Notes under the pieces: generated by a model
The model's input: the letters and a program-made list of their open reading frames with translations, nothing else
Databases searched by the model: none
What the model was told of the DNA's origin: nothing
Translations under genes and position numbers: made by a program
Part shown: positions 9,517 to 18,911 of the stretch, one piece after another
Position numbering within the stretch: the stretch's first letter is position 1
Layout: each line of letters opens with the position of its first letter
Assembly: GCF_026898155.1 (NCBI RefSeq)
Contig: NZ_CP114029.1
Location: 3,824,001 to 3,888,000 of the forward strand
Source of the DNA: Jiella pelagia
GTDB lineage: Bacteria; Pseudomonadota; Alphaproteobacteria; Rhizobiales; Rhizobiaceae
Length of the DNA stretch: 64,000 nt
Reading direction: 5' to 3'

Positions 9517-10982
9517 ATGCGAGCCCAGCCCAAAGCCTCCCACTATGTCGGCGGCGCCTATGTCGAGGACGAGGCCGGCGAAACCTTCGAGAGCCTCTAC
9601 CCGGCGACCGGCGAGACGCTGGCGACGCTTCATGTGGCGACGCCCGCGATGCTCGAACGGGCGATCGAGGCGGCGAGGCGCGGCCAGGCCGAATGGGCGG
9701 CAAAGAGCGGCGCCGAGCGCTCGCGGGTCCTGCGCCGGGCCGCCGAGCTGATGCGCGAGAAGAACGAGGAGCCTCAGCCAGATCGAGACCCTCGACACCG
9801 GCAAGGCGATTCAGGAAACCCGCGTCGCCGACGCGGCTTCCGGCGCCGACTGCATCGAGTATTTCTCGGCGCTCGCCGCCGACATGCGCGGCGCCCACAT
9901 CCAACTGCCCAACGGCTTCGCCTATACCCGCCACGAACCCCTCGGCATCTGCGCCGGCATCGGCGCCTGGAACTATCCGATCCAGATCGCTTCTTGGAAA
10001 AGCGCGCCGGCGCTCGCCAGCGGCAATGCGATGATCTTCAAGCCCTCGGAGGTGACGCCGCTCTCGGCGCTGAAGCTCGCCGAGATCTACACCGAGGCGG
10101 GCCTGCCGGACGGCGTCTTCAACGTGTTGCAGGGCAAGGGCGAGGCTCGGCGCCGCGCTGTCGTCCCATCCGGCGATTGCAAAAGTCTCCGTGACGGGCT
10201 CTGTCGGCACCGGCGCCAGGGTGATGGGGGCGGCGTCGGAGACGACCAAGCACGTGACGCTCGAACTCGGCGGCAAGTCGCCGATCCTGGTCTTCGCCGA
10301 TGCCGATCTCGACGCTGCGGTTTCCGGCGCGATCCTCGGCAATTTCTATTCGACCGGCCAGATCTGCTCGAACGGCACCCGCGTCTTCGTCGATCGCAGC
10401 GTCCGCGCCGCCTTCGTCGAGAAGCTCGCGGCTCGCAGCAAAGAGATCCGCCTCGGCAATCCGATGGATCCCGAGACCCATCTCGGCCCGCTGGTCTCGA
10501 AGGCGCAGTACGACAAGGTTCTGAAATACATGGACCTCGGCCGGCAGGAGGGCGCGACGATCGCCTGCGGCGGCGGCGCGGCGAGCGTCGCCGGCTTCGA
10601 AAGCGGCTGGTTCGTCGAGCCGACGGTGTTCACCGATGTTTCCGACGACATGCGGATCGCCAGCGAGGAGATCTTCGGGCCGGTCATGTGCGTCCTCGAT
10701 TTCGCCACCGAGGAGGAGGCGATCGCCAGGGCCAACGCCACCGATTTCGGCCTTGCCGCCGGCATCTATACCCGCGATCTTTCGCGCGGCCACCGCGTGG
10801 CGGCGCGGGTCCAGGCCGGCACGGTGTGGGTCAACGCCTACAATCTGACGCCGGTGGAAATGCCCTTCGGCGGCGTCAAGCGCTCCGGCATCGGCCGCGA
10901 GAACGGCCGCGAGGCGCTGTCCCACTACAGCCAGGTGAAATCTGTCTATGTCGCGACCGGGCCGGAGGAGGCGCCGTATTGA
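9517..10982 (+). CDS. betB: Betaine aldehyde dehydrogenase, two artefactual frameshifts
   Basis: NAD(P)-dependent oxidation of betaine aldehyde to the osmoprotectant glycine betaine; 487 residues when corrected, the usual BetB length. The ATG at 9517 follows CCAGGAG. Seen are [18 protein letters not shown], the NAD-loop VTGSVGTG, the catalytic Glu in LELGGKSP, the catalytic Cys in [10 protein letters not shown] and a C-terminal PFGGVKRSG. The frame breaks at 9769-9775 (GAGCCTC) and 10142-10148 (GAGGCTC). Reading GAGCTC restores [14 protein letters not shown] and [13 protein letters not shown]. No betA or betI flanks it, but choline sulfatase lies about 20 kb downstream. Confidence 0.88.
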
Positions 10983-11090
10983 GGCGCCTGCTCGCCGGAT
11001 CGTTCCCGGATCATTCGGCGTTGACAATTCGGCGTTGAACCTGTTTGCCACTAGCTCAATGGGCATAAAGCCCGATGGCACGCGTGGGAG

Positions 11091-11657
11091 GTGCGTTTCT
11101 TGCAGGCGGATCAAGGGCGTTTGGCGCTCGTGACGATCATGGGGCGCCTTGCCGTGGGGGAGCAGGATGCGCTGAACGAACTCTATCAGCGAACCTCGGC
11201 GAAGCTATTCGGCGTGTGCCTGCGTATATTGAACGACCGAGAGGAGGCCGAGGACGTCCTTCAGGACGTCTATCTTACGGTCTGGCGGCGGGCGGACAGG
11301 TTCGACAGCGAACGAGCAAGCCCGATCACATGGCTTGCCACGATCGCCCGCAACCGGTCGATCGATCGCTTGCGGCAGATCGGCCGGCGCGGCGGCGACC
11401 ATCCGGTGGATGCGGCCGTCGACGTCGCCGACGACGGGCCGGACGCCTTCCAGCGGCTGGCCGACAGCGACGACGGACGCCGGCTGAGCGAGTGTCTGGG
11501 AAATCTTGACGGCCGGACGAAGTCGTCGATCGCGGCGGCCTTCTATGGCGGCCTTACCTATGAACAGCTTGCCGAGCGGCTGAGCGTGCCGCTGGGAACG
11601 ATCAAGAGCCGGATCAGGCGTGGGCTGATCAAATTGAGGGAGTGCCTGTCGCAATGA
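11091..11657 (+). CDS. ECF-family RNA polymerase sigma factor (SigK/RpoE type)
   Basis: A 188-residue extracytoplasmic-function sigma factor. Region 2 is seen as LYQRTSAKLFGVCLRIL and DVYLTVWRRADRF; region 4 as LTYEQLAERLSVPLGTIKSRIRRGL with the DNA-reading helix. The stop overlaps the anti-sigma start (ATGA), so the pair is translationally coupled. The start is ambiguous: GTG at 11091, a TTG at 11100 with GGGAGG at good spacing, or ATG at 11139. All keep region 2 intact. The trigger is not visible. Confidence 0.85.
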   Translation: MRFLQADQGRLALVTIMGRLAVGEQDALNELYQRTSAKLFGVCLRILNDREEAEDVLQDVYLTVWRRADRFDSERASPITWLATIARNRSIDRLRQIGRRGGDHPVDAAVDVADDGPDAFQRLADSDDGRRLSECLGNLDGRTKSSIAAAFYGGLTYEQLAERLSVPLGTIKSRIRRGLIKLRECLSQ

Positions 11658-12403
11658 GCGATCTGCGCAGCGAGGACGGGGGAGAGGCCGATCTGGCCGC
11701 CGAGTATTCGCTCGGCGTTCTGGACGGGGCCGAGCGCCGTGCCGCCCAGCGCCGGATCGAGCGCGACCCGGCCTTCGCCGGCGAGGTGGAGGCCTGGGGC
11801 GCCCGTTTCGCGCCGCTCTACGAGGCAATCGAACCGGTCGAGCCGCCGGTCGGCGTCTGGCCGCGTATCGTCGAGGACCTTGCCCGCATGCGCCGGGTGG
11901 ACACTGCGGGAACGCAGCCGGCAAAGCCGAAGGGCCGCCGCGTGGCCGGTATCTGGCAGTGGATCGGTCTTTCCGGTATGGGGCTTGCGGCGGCAAGCCT
12001 TGCGGCTCTGATCGTTGTCGCCGGCGGTCTCGGCGAATTCGGCCCCCAGTCGCCCCAGGCCGTCGATACCATTCTCGCCGGAACGCTTATGAACGATCGG
12101 GGCGAGGCGATGTTCACGGTTGTCTTCTACCATGAGCAAGATCACGACGTCGCCACGTTGATCCCGGTCTCCAGTTCGTCCGATGCGGACCGTGTGCCAG
12201 AGCTGTGGGTTGTCCCGTCAGGTGGCACGCCCCGTTCGCTGGGCATGCTTCATAACTCCCAACCGGTCGTCCTCGCCCTTGCGGACCGGCAGGCCCTCGA
12301 TCCGGACGCGGCTCTCGCCGTCTCCATGGAGCCTGCAGGCGGGTCTCCGACAGGGCTGCCGACCGGCCCGGTCGTCGCCCATGGCGAGCTGAGAACGCCC
12401 TGA
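11654..12403 (+). CDS. RskA-like anti-sigma factor
   Basis: A 249-residue membrane anti-sigma factor for the preceding ECF sigma. The N-terminal cytoplasmic part has the family pattern AAEYSLGVLDGAERRAAQRRI. A single transmembrane helix lies around residues 105-125 (GLAAASLAALIVVAGGL). The C-terminal periplasmic domain (about residues 135-249) has the RskA-type ending with PELWVVPSGGTPRSLG and VSMEPAGGSPTGLPTGPV. The start overlaps the sigma stop by four bases, a classic operon. Release of the sigma factor presumably follows an envelope signal. Confidence 0.85.
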   Translation: MSDLRSEDGGEADLAAEYSLGVLDGAERRAAQRRIERDPAFAGEVEAWGARFAPLYEAIEPVEPPVGVWPRIVEDLARMRRVDTAGTQPAKPKGRRVAGIWQWIGLSGMGLAAASLAALIVVAGGLGEFGPQSPQAVDTILAGTLMNDRGEAMFTVVFYHEQDHDVATLIPVSSSSDADRVPELWVVPSGGTPRSLGMLHNSQPVVLALADRQALDPDAALAVSMEPAGGSPTGLPTGPVVAHGELRTP

Positions 12404-12500
12404 TCCAAGCCGGCGCGCCCCGGCGGGCGGTTGCGTCTTGCCGAAGGGCTGCCGGCGCTCGATTTCCAGTTTCGCCGCCGATGCTGTACGGCCCTTGGCC

Positions 12501-12659
12501 ATGAACAAGCTCTTCTCGATCCTTCTCATTCTCATGATGGGCGCCCATCTGGTGCGTCCGCTCGGCTTGCCGGGGCTGCGCAAGCGGGGCGACTTCTGGA
12601 AGATCGCCGTCGTCGGCATGTTAGTGTTCGGGGTCACCGTCCTGCTCCGGACGGAGTGA
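12501..12659 (+). CDS. Small two-helix membrane protein, unknown
   Basis: A 52-residue product with two hydrophobic segments (LFSILLILMMGAHLV and IAVVGMLVFGVTVLL) separated by a short basic loop (LRKRGDFWK). It opens MNKLFS about 100 bases after the anti-sigma gene on the same strand and could be its third operon member. I do not recognise a family. The hydrophobic pattern and positive-inside loop support a real membrane peptide. Confidence 0.5.
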   Translation: MNKLFSILLILMMGAHLVRPLGLPGLRKRGDFWKIAVVGMLVFGVTVLLRTE

Positions 12660-12894
12660 GGCAGGGGCGGGCCGAATCACGGCTCCGCCCGCGGCTCGAT
12701 CGCCCTGAAACGCTTCGCTGAAAACGTATACGTCGCTGTGCGAGGCAGCATCTTGCACTGCAAGATGCGAGCCTGCAACAGGCCGTTCCACGTGCGATTT
12801 CAAGGCGATTGAAGGGACCCTGCCGCTCCCCTGTTGCGCTCAGGCGACGAAGCAGACAGTATGCCGTCAAGGAATACGCCGGGGGGAGGCGCGG

Positions 12895-13959
12895 ATGGCA
12901 TCAGTGACGTTCAAGGACGTCCGCAAGGCTTTCGGAACCGTGGAGGTTTTGCACGGGGTTTCGATCGATATCGAGGAGGGAGAATTCGTCGTTCTGGTCG
13001 GCCCGTCCGGCTGCGGAAAGTCGACGCTTTTGAGGATGTTGGCCGGGCTCGAGCACGTTTCCGCCGGCGAGATCTGGATCGGCGACCGGGTGGTCAACCA
13101 ACTGCCGCCCAAGGACCGGGACATCGCCATGGTGTTCCAGAACTATGCGCTCTATCCGCACATCACCGTCGCCGAGAACATGGGCTTCTCGCTGTCGCTG
13201 AAGGGTGTGAAGAAGGCGGAGATCGCCGAGCGCGTCCGGCCGGCGGCCGAGATCCTCGGCCTTTCGCATCTCCTCGACCGCTATCCCCGGCAGCTGTCCG
13301 GCGGCCAGCGCCAGCGCGTTGCCATGGGCCGGGCGATCGTGCGCGAGCCGCAGGTGTTTCTGTTCGACGAGCCTTTGTCCAACCTCGACGCAAAGCTGCG
13401 CGTGTCGATGCGCTCGGAGATGAAGAACCTTCATCAGCGGCTGAAGACCACCACCGTCTACGTCACCCACGATCAGATCGAGGCGATGACCATGGCCGAC
13501 AAGATCGTCGTCATGCATGACGGCCGGGTCGCCCAGGTCGGGACGCCGCTGGATCTCTACGACAAGCCGGACAACCTCTTCGTTGCCGGCTTCATCGGCT
13601 CGCCGGCTATGAACTTTTTGACCGGCAGCGTCGAGGCGAACGACCGCCAGGGCTTTTCCACCGGCAACGGCATTCGCCTGCCCATCGACAAGCCGGGCAA
13701 GGCGGAGCCGGGGCGTGAACTCGTCTACGGGGTGCGGCCGGAGAGCTTTCATCTCGGCGGCGAGGTTCCGCTCACCGTCGACGTCGTCGAGCCGACCGGC
13801 TCGGAGACCCACGTCCTCGCAAGGCTCGGCGAGAGCCCGGTGACCTGCGTGTTCCGCGAGCGGATCTCGGCCCGTCCGGGCGAGGAGATCCGGGTCGGCG
13901 TGGACGCTGCGAGCGTCCACGTGTTCGACGCGAAATCCGGAGAGCGGGTTTCCGCATGA
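12895..13959 (+). CDS. CUT1-type ABC importer ATPase (UgpC/MalK family)
   Basis: Cytoplasmic ATPase energising carbohydrate-type uptake; 354 residues. Walker [13 protein letters not shown]-loop [10 protein letters not shown], signature [10 protein letters not shown], Walker [17 protein letters not shown] and the switch His in VYVTHDQ are in order. From about residue 235 it has the regulatory OB-like MalK C-domain (GVRPESFHL). It leads a cluster with a binding protein and two permeases on the same strand. The substrate is unknown, since these ATPases are promiscuous. Confidence 0.92.
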   Translation: MASVTFKDVRKAFGTVEVLHGVSIDIEEGEFVVLVGPSGCGKSTLLRMLAGLEHVSAGEIWIGDRVVNQLPPKDRDIAMVFQNYALYPHITVAENMGFSLSLKGVKKAEIAERVRPAAEILGLSHLLDRYPRQLSGGQRQRVAMGRAIVREPQVFLFDEPLSNLDAKLRVSMRSEMKNLHQRLKTTTVYVTHDQIEAMTMADKIVVMHDGRVAQVGTPLDLYDKPDNLFVAGFIGSPAMNFLTGSVEANDRQGFSTGNGIRLPIDKPGKAEPGRELVYGVRPESFHLGGEVPLTVDVVEPTGSETHVLARLGESPVTCVFRERISARPGEEIRVGVDAASVHVFDAKSGERVSA

Positions 13960-14112
13960 TCTGAAGAGTTTGCGGCGACCTCGGGCGCGTCAGCGCCAAG
14001 CCGCAGCGCTCCGGCGATTTGCCGGAGGGGAGGAGAGGTCGAACAGGGTCCGGCCGGCGAGGCAGGACCAAGATCGAGACAGACGAATTCGTTGTGACAG
14101 GGAGGAAACGTC

Positions 14113-15432
14113 ATGACCATCAATCGCAGAACCGTGCTTCAAGGCGCGGCCGGGCTAGCCGCAGGTGCGGCGCTCGGCAGCCCGTTCGGGGCGGGCAGGG
14201 CCTTCGCGCAAACCGCCATGCCGCAGTTCAAGCCGGAGGAGGGCGCGTCCCTTCGCCTGCTTCGCTGGGTACCCTTCGTCACCGGCGAGGAAGAGGCCTT
14301 CAACGCCAACACGAAAGCCTTCACCGAGGCGACAGGTGTCGAAGTCCGCATCGACCAGGAAAGCTGGGAGGACGTTCGTCCGAAGGCCGCCGTCGCCGCC
14401 AATGTCGGCTCCGGCCCGGACATGGTGATGAGCTGGTTCGACGATCCGTTCCAGTATCCCGACAAGCTCGTCGACGTCACCGATCTCGGCACCGCCCTCG
14501 GCGAGGCCTATGGCGGCTGGTACGAAGGTCTCAAGGGCTATGCCACCACCACGGACGGCAAGTTCATCGCCATTCCGCTCTGCGCCATCGGCAACGCCGT
14601 CTGCTATCGCGACAGCCACATGAAGGCGGCCGGCTTCGAGGAGTTCCCCAAGGACACCGATGGGTTCCTGAAGCTCTGCCAGGCGATGAAGGAAAAGGGC
14701 ACCCCTGCCGGCTTCCCGCACGGCAAGGCGGTCGGCGACGGCAACAACTACGCCCACTGGCTGCTCTGGAGCCATGGCGGCAAGACCGTCGACGAGAACG
14801 GCAACGTTGCGATCAACAGCCCCGAGACCAAGGCGGCGATCGAATATGCCAAGGCGCTCTACGCCACCTTCATCCCCGGCACCGAGAGCTGGCTCGACAT
14901 CAACAACAACCGCGCCTTCCTCGCCGGCCAGGTGTCGCTGACGGCGAACGGCGTGTCGCTCTACTATGCCGCCAGGAAGGATCCTGCGATGGCCGAGATT
15001 GCCGAGGACATCCGCACCACCAACATGCCGATCGGCCCGGTTGGGCAGTCGGTCGAACTCCACCAGACCTCGACGATCAACGTCTTCCAGCACACGCAAT
15101 ATCCGGAGGCGGCCAAGGCCTATATCGCCTTCATGTTCCAGCCGGAGCAGTTCAACGCATGGCTCGAAGGCGCCAGCGCCTATTGCTGCCAGCCGCTGAA
15201 GCAGTTCGCCGATAATCCGGTGTGGTCGTCGAACCCGGTCCACAAGGCCTATGCCAACGCCTCGGCGAGCCTTCGCCCGAACGGCTATGCCGGCCCGCTC
15301 GGACCCTCGTCGGCCGGTGTCATGGCCGATTACGTCCTCGTCGATATGTTCGCCGAGGCTGTCACCGGCCAGCGCTCGACGGAAGAGGCGATTGCCAACG
15401 CCGAACGGCGCATCGCGCGGTATTATCGCTGA
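14113..15432 (+). CDS. ABC importer extracellular solute-binding protein, Tat-type leader
   Basis: A 439-residue periplasmic binding protein (family 1 type). The leader begins MTINRRTVLQGAAG with a twin-Arg and a hydrophobic stretch ending near AFAQ, suggesting Tat export. The mature part includes FNANTKAFTEATGVEV, MVMSWFDDPFQYPD and QHTQYPEAAKAYIAFM, typical of sugar or sugar-alcohol binders. It follows the ATPase by 153 bases and has a GGGAGGAAACGTC ribosome site. It is separated from its permeases by a 460-base repeat region, which may set it at a higher expression level. Confidence 0.9.
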   Translation: MTINRRTVLQGAAGLAAGAALGSPFGAGRAFAQTAMPQFKPEEGASLRLLRWVPFVTGEEEAFNANTKAFTEATGVEVRIDQESWEDVRPKAAVAANVGSGPDMVMSWFDDPFQYPDKLVDVTDLGTALGEAYGGWYEGLKGYATTTDGKFIAIPLCAIGNAVCYRDSHMKAAGFEEFPKDTDGFLKLCQAMKEKGTPAGFPHGKAVGDGNNYAHWLLWSHGGKTVDENGNVAINSPETKAAIEYAKALYATFIPGTESWLDINNNRAFLAGQVSLTANGVSLYYAARKDPAMAEIAEDIRTTNMPIGPVGQSVELHQTSTINVFQHTQYPEAAKAYIAFMFQPEQFNAWLEGASAYCCQPLKQFADNPVWSSNPVHKAYANASASLRPNGYAGPLGPSSAGVMADYVLVDMFAEAVTGQRSTEEAIANAERRIARYYR

Positions 15433-15479
15433 GCTTGTGCCGTAGTGCCCCGCAACTAATGGGCGGGGCGCCTCAATAG

Positions 15480-15540
15480 CCCCTCATCCTGAGGTGTTCA
15501 CCCGCTCAACTGAGCGGGTGAACCTCGAAGGGCGAGGGGA
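15480..15540. repeat. Palindromic intergenic repeat
   Basis: A nested palindrome: outer arms CCCCTCATCCTGAGG and CCTCGAAGGGCGAGGGG (imperfect), inner arms GTTCACCCGCTCA and TGAGCGGGTGAAC (perfect). It matches the style of the dispersed palindromes of Rhizobiales genomes. It lies about 45 bases after the binding-protein stop and could also stabilise or end that transcript. Confidence 0.7.
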
Positions 15541-15667
15541 CACCTGGCGCGGCATCTCCGCATCGTCCCGGACACCTGCCCCACAAGGTTCCTGGATCTC
15601 GCCAGGGCTTCGTCGGCAAACCGATATCAAAGGGCATGTAAAACGAAGGGTGGTGGCGAAATTCGAA

Positions 15668-15804
15668 GCTTCGTCATTCTCGGGCCCCGTCCCGAGAATC
15701 CAGGGGCACCCGCCGCAACATCGGCCGCTGCCACCTTCCGCAGTTGAAGCCATAGCACCCGACGATCTCTGGATTCTCGGGACGGGGCCCGAGAATGACG
15801 AAGC
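15668..15804. repeat. REPIN-like element: 36-bp perfect inverted repeat
   Basis: Left arm 15668-15703 and right arm 15769-15804 are exact reverse complements over 36 bases (arm start GCTTCGTCATTCTCGG), spaced by 65 bases. Each arm is itself near-palindromic (ATTCTCGGG...CCCGAGAAT). Two REP-type arms in inverted order is the REPIN/MITE architecture. It sits inside the importer operon between the binding protein and the first permease. Confidence 0.8.
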
Positions 15805-15893
15805 GTCGATGGTGCCGCCCCGGCGTCCGTCGGCGAAAGTTGCGTGTCCGTCGGTCGGACGGACTGAAAGAGCCTTTTAGGGAGCGGTCGCAT

Positions 15894-16853
15894 ATGGCCA
15901 CCATCGACACAGCAGGGCAGGGACAGAGCAAGTCCACCTATGTCCGCCCCAATCCGTTGCGCCGCTTCGTCGAGAGCCGCAACGGCCTCGGCTTCCTGTT
16001 CATGCTGCCGGCAGCGGTGTTCCTGCTCTGCTTCCTGACCTATCCGCTGGGGCTCGGCGTCTGGCTCGGCTTCACCGACACGACGATCGGGCGAAACGGC
16101 GTATGGATCGGCTTCGAGAACTACGCCTGGCTGTTCGACGACCCGGTGTTCTGGCTGTCGGTCTACAACACCATCCTCTACACCTTCGTCGCTTCGATCG
16201 CGAAATTCGCCCTCGGCCTGTGGCTGGCGCTGATCCTCAACGAGCATCTGCCGTTCAAGACCTTCTTCCGCGCTGTCATCCTCTTGCCCTGGGTGGTTCC
16301 GACGGTGCTGTCGGCGCTGGCGTTCTGGTGGATCTACGATTCGCAGTTCTCGATCATTTCCTGGGTGCTGATCGAGTGGGGCTGGATCGATCAGCCGATC
16401 AACTTTCTCGGCGATCCCAACAACGCCAGGGCCGCGGTCATCGCGGCGAATGTCTGGCGCGGCATTCCCTTTGTGGCGATCTCGCTGCTCGCCGGCCTGC
16501 AGACCATCCCGCAGTCGCTGAACGAGGCGGCGGCGCTCGACGGCGCGACCTCCTGGCAGCGCTTCACCAGGATCACCCTGCCGCTGCTGACCCCGATCAT
16601 CGCCGTGGTGATGACCTTCTCGGTGCTGTTCACCTTCACCGACTTCCAGCTGATCTACGTTCTCACACGCGGCGGCCCGGTCAACGCGACGCATCTGATG
16701 GCCACCCTGTCCTTCCAGCGGGCGATCCCAGGCGGCCAGCTCGGCGAGGGCGCGGCCATCGCCGTGGCGATGATCCCGTTCCTCCTCGCCGCCATCCTGT
16801 TCTCCTTCTTCGGTCTGCAGCGCCGCAAATGGCAGCAGGGCGGAAACGACTGA
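15894..16853 (+). CDS. ABC importer permease, first CUT1 subunit
   Basis: A 319-residue MalF/UgpA-type inner-membrane permease with six predicted helices, the first being GFLFMLPAAVFLLCFL. The ATPase-coupling EAA loop is present (EAAALDGATSW). The ATG at 15894 has GGGAGC upstream. It is followed after 14 bases by the second permease. Together with the upstream ATPase and binding protein it completes an importer; the substrate is unknown. Confidence 0.9.
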   Translation: MATIDTAGQGQSKSTYVRPNPLRRFVESRNGLGFLFMLPAAVFLLCFLTYPLGLGVWLGFTDTTIGRNGVWIGFENYAWLFDDPVFWLSVYNTILYTFVASIAKFALGLWLALILNEHLPFKTFFRAVILLPWVVPTVLSALAFWWIYDSQFSIISWVLIEWGWIDQPINFLGDPNNARAAVIAANVWRGIPFVAISLLAGLQTIPQSLNEAAALDGATSWQRFTRITLPLLTPIIAVVMTFSVLFTFTDFQLIYVLTRGGPVNATHLMATLSFQRAIPGGQLGEGAAIAVAMIPFLLAAILFSFFGLQRRKWQQGGND

Positions 16854-16867
16854 GGAAAGACATTTCG

Positions 16868-17771
16868 ATGAGCCAGAACACGCTTCCCGCCAGCCGTGCC
16901 GCGATCCAGGACGATTCGGAGGGCATGCAGCAGTTCAACACGCTGCCGCGCCGGATCTTCGTCGTCTACCTGCCGCTCGCCTGCTTCGTGTTCGTGCTGC
17001 TGTTCCCGTTCTACTGGATGGCGATTACGGCGGTGAAACCGGATAACCAGCTCACGAACTACGCCGAATACTCGCCCTTCTGGGTGGTCGAGCCGACCTT
17101 CGAGCACATCAAGTATCTTCTGTTCGAGACGTCCTATCCGGGCTGGCTGTGGAACACGATGCTGGTCGCCGTCGCCTCGACGGTGATCTCGCTCTTCGCT
17201 TCGGTTTTCGCCGCCTACGCGATCGAGCGCATTCGCTTTACCGGGGCGCGGACGACGGGGCTGATGATCTTCCTCGCCTATCTCGTGCCGCCGTCGATCC
17301 TGTTCATTCCGCTGGCCTTCATCGTGTTTCAGGTCGGCATCTTCGATTCGCGACTGGCGCTGATCCTCACCTATCCGACCTTCCTCATTCCCTTCTGCAC
17401 CTGGCTGTTGATGGGCTACTTCCGGACAATCCCGTTCGAACTCGAGGAATCGGCGCTGGTCGACGGGGCGACGCGCTGGCAGATCCTGACGAAGGTGGTG
17501 CTGCCGCTCGCCGTGCCCGGCCTCATCTCGGCGGGCATCTTCGCCTTCACCCTCTCCTGGAACGAGTTCATCTACGCGCTGACCTTCATCTCGTCCTCGG
17601 AGAACAAGACCGTGCCGGTCGGCGTTCTGACGGAGCCTCGTCAGAGGCGACATCTACGAATGGGGAGCGCTGATGTCCGGCGCGCTGCTCGGCTCTCTGC
17701 CGGTGGTGATCCTCTACTCGTTCTTCGTCGACTACTATGTTTCCTCCATGACCGGAGCCGTGAAGGAGTAG
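16868..17771 (+). CDS. ABC importer permease, second CUT1 subunit, one artefactual frameshift
   Basis: A 300-residue MalG/UgpE-type permease when corrected. An N-terminal cytoplasmic stretch is followed by helix FVVYLPLACFVFVLLFPFYW, and the EAA loop reads EESALVDGATRW. The frame breaks at 17633-17639 (GAGCCTC); reading GAGCTC gives TELVRGDIYEWG and the final helix LLGSLPVVILYSFFVDYY, ending MTGAVKE. Uncorrected, the frame runs on as a spurious extension to 17896. It closes the importer cluster. Confidence 0.88.
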
Positions 17772-17908
17772 CAGGACGTCCTCGGAGGCACCCTTCCGGG
17801 AAGTGGCACCGGAGCCGGTCGTTTGCGTGTCATATCCTTGACACCTCGGCCGGCAGCGCTCATTGCCCACGCCACCGCGCGATTTGGATGGCATGACGGA
17901 GTGAAACG

Positions 17909-18853
17909 ATGACTTTGGCGCTGGTCTTTCCTGGGCAAGGCAGCCAGGCCGTCGGAATGGGCCGGTCGCTGAGCGAGGCCTATGCCGAGAGCCGGGCGGT
18001 CTTCGAAGAGGTCGACGAGGCGCTCGGTGAAAAGCTCTCGGCGCTGATTTTCGAGGGACCCGAGGAGGTCCTGACGCTGACCGAGAACGCCCAGCCCGCA
18101 TTGATGGCCGTTTCGCTCGCAGCTGTGCGGGCCCTGCGGGCTGAGGGATTCGACGTTGCGGCGGCAAACTATGTGGCTGGCCATTCGCTCGGCGAATATT
18201 CCGCCCTTGCCGCCGCCGGCGCCTTCGAGATCGGCGCGGCGGCACGGCTTCTCCGTCTTCGTGGCCGGGCGATGCAGGCGGCGGTGCCGCCCGGCGAGGG
18301 CGCCATGGCGGCGATCCTCGGCCTCGATGCGGCGAGCGTCGCCGATCTTTGCGTCCGGGCAGCGGAGGGCGAAGTTCTTTCGCCGGCCAACGACAATGGC
18401 GGCGGTCAGATCGTGATTTCCGGCTCTGCGGCGGCCGTGGCGAGGGCTGTGGCTCTCGCGCCGGAACTCGGGGCGAAACGGGCGATCCCGCTGACCGTCT
18501 CCGCACCGTTCCACTGCAGCCTGATGGCGCCTGCCGCAGAAAAGATGGCCGAAGCGCTGCGGACCGTCTCGATCGCCACGCCGATCGTGCCGCTCGTTGC
18601 GAACGTGACCGCAAAGCCGACCAGTGATCCGGACGTGATCCGTGACCAGCTGGTCCGTCAGGTCACCGGCGAGGTGCGGTGGCGCGAGAGCATGGAGTAT
18701 CTCGCAGGGGCCGGCATCACCGACCTCGTCGAGATCGGCAGCGGCAAAGTGCTGAGCGGTCTTGCCAAGCGAATCGACAAGCGGCTCTCGGCGCAGGCGA
18801 TCGGAACCCCGGAGGCGGTTCGTGCCTTCGTCGAAGGCCGCCGGACCACCTGA
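17909..18853 (+). CDS. fabD: Malonyl-CoA:ACP transacylase
   Basis: Loads malonate from CoA onto the acyl carrier protein, the first committed step of type II fatty acid synthesis; 314 residues. The oxyanion loop GQGSQ is at residues 9-13, the catalytic Ser93 in AGHSLGE, a conserved GAxA-type region at GAMAAILGL, and the catalytic His in VSAPFHCSLMAP near residue 200. It is first in fabD-fabG-acpP-fabF, all on the + strand; fabG follows after 58 bases. Confidence 0.95.
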   Translation: MTLALVFPGQGSQAVGMGRSLSEAYAESRAVFEEVDEALGEKLSALIFEGPEEVLTLTENAQPALMAVSLAAVRALRAEGFDVAAANYVAGHSLGEYSALAAAGAFEIGAAARLLRLRGRAMQAAVPPGEGAMAAILGLDAASVADLCVRAAEGEVLSPANDNGGGQIVISGSAAAVARAVALAPELGAKRAIPLTVSAPFHCSLMAPAAEKMAEALRTVSIATPIVPLVANVTAKPTSDPDVIRDQLVRQVTGEVRWRESMEYLAGAGITDLVEIGSGKVLSGLAKRIDKRLSAQAIGTPEAVRAFVEGRRTT

Positions 18854-18911
18854 AGCGAGACTGGCGCGCGAAAGGGCGTTCGCCCCCAAGAAACGATCCG
18901 AGGAAACGACC

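Noticed and set aside
8941..9804. Extended 287-codon reading of the DUF427 gene
   Set aside because: The extra N-terminal half overlaps betB and the upstream gap, and the ATG at 9324 has the ribosome site.
12901..13920. Long antisense open frame across the ABC ATPase gene
   Set aside because: Shadow of the conserved ATPase; its composition is the reverse of that gene.
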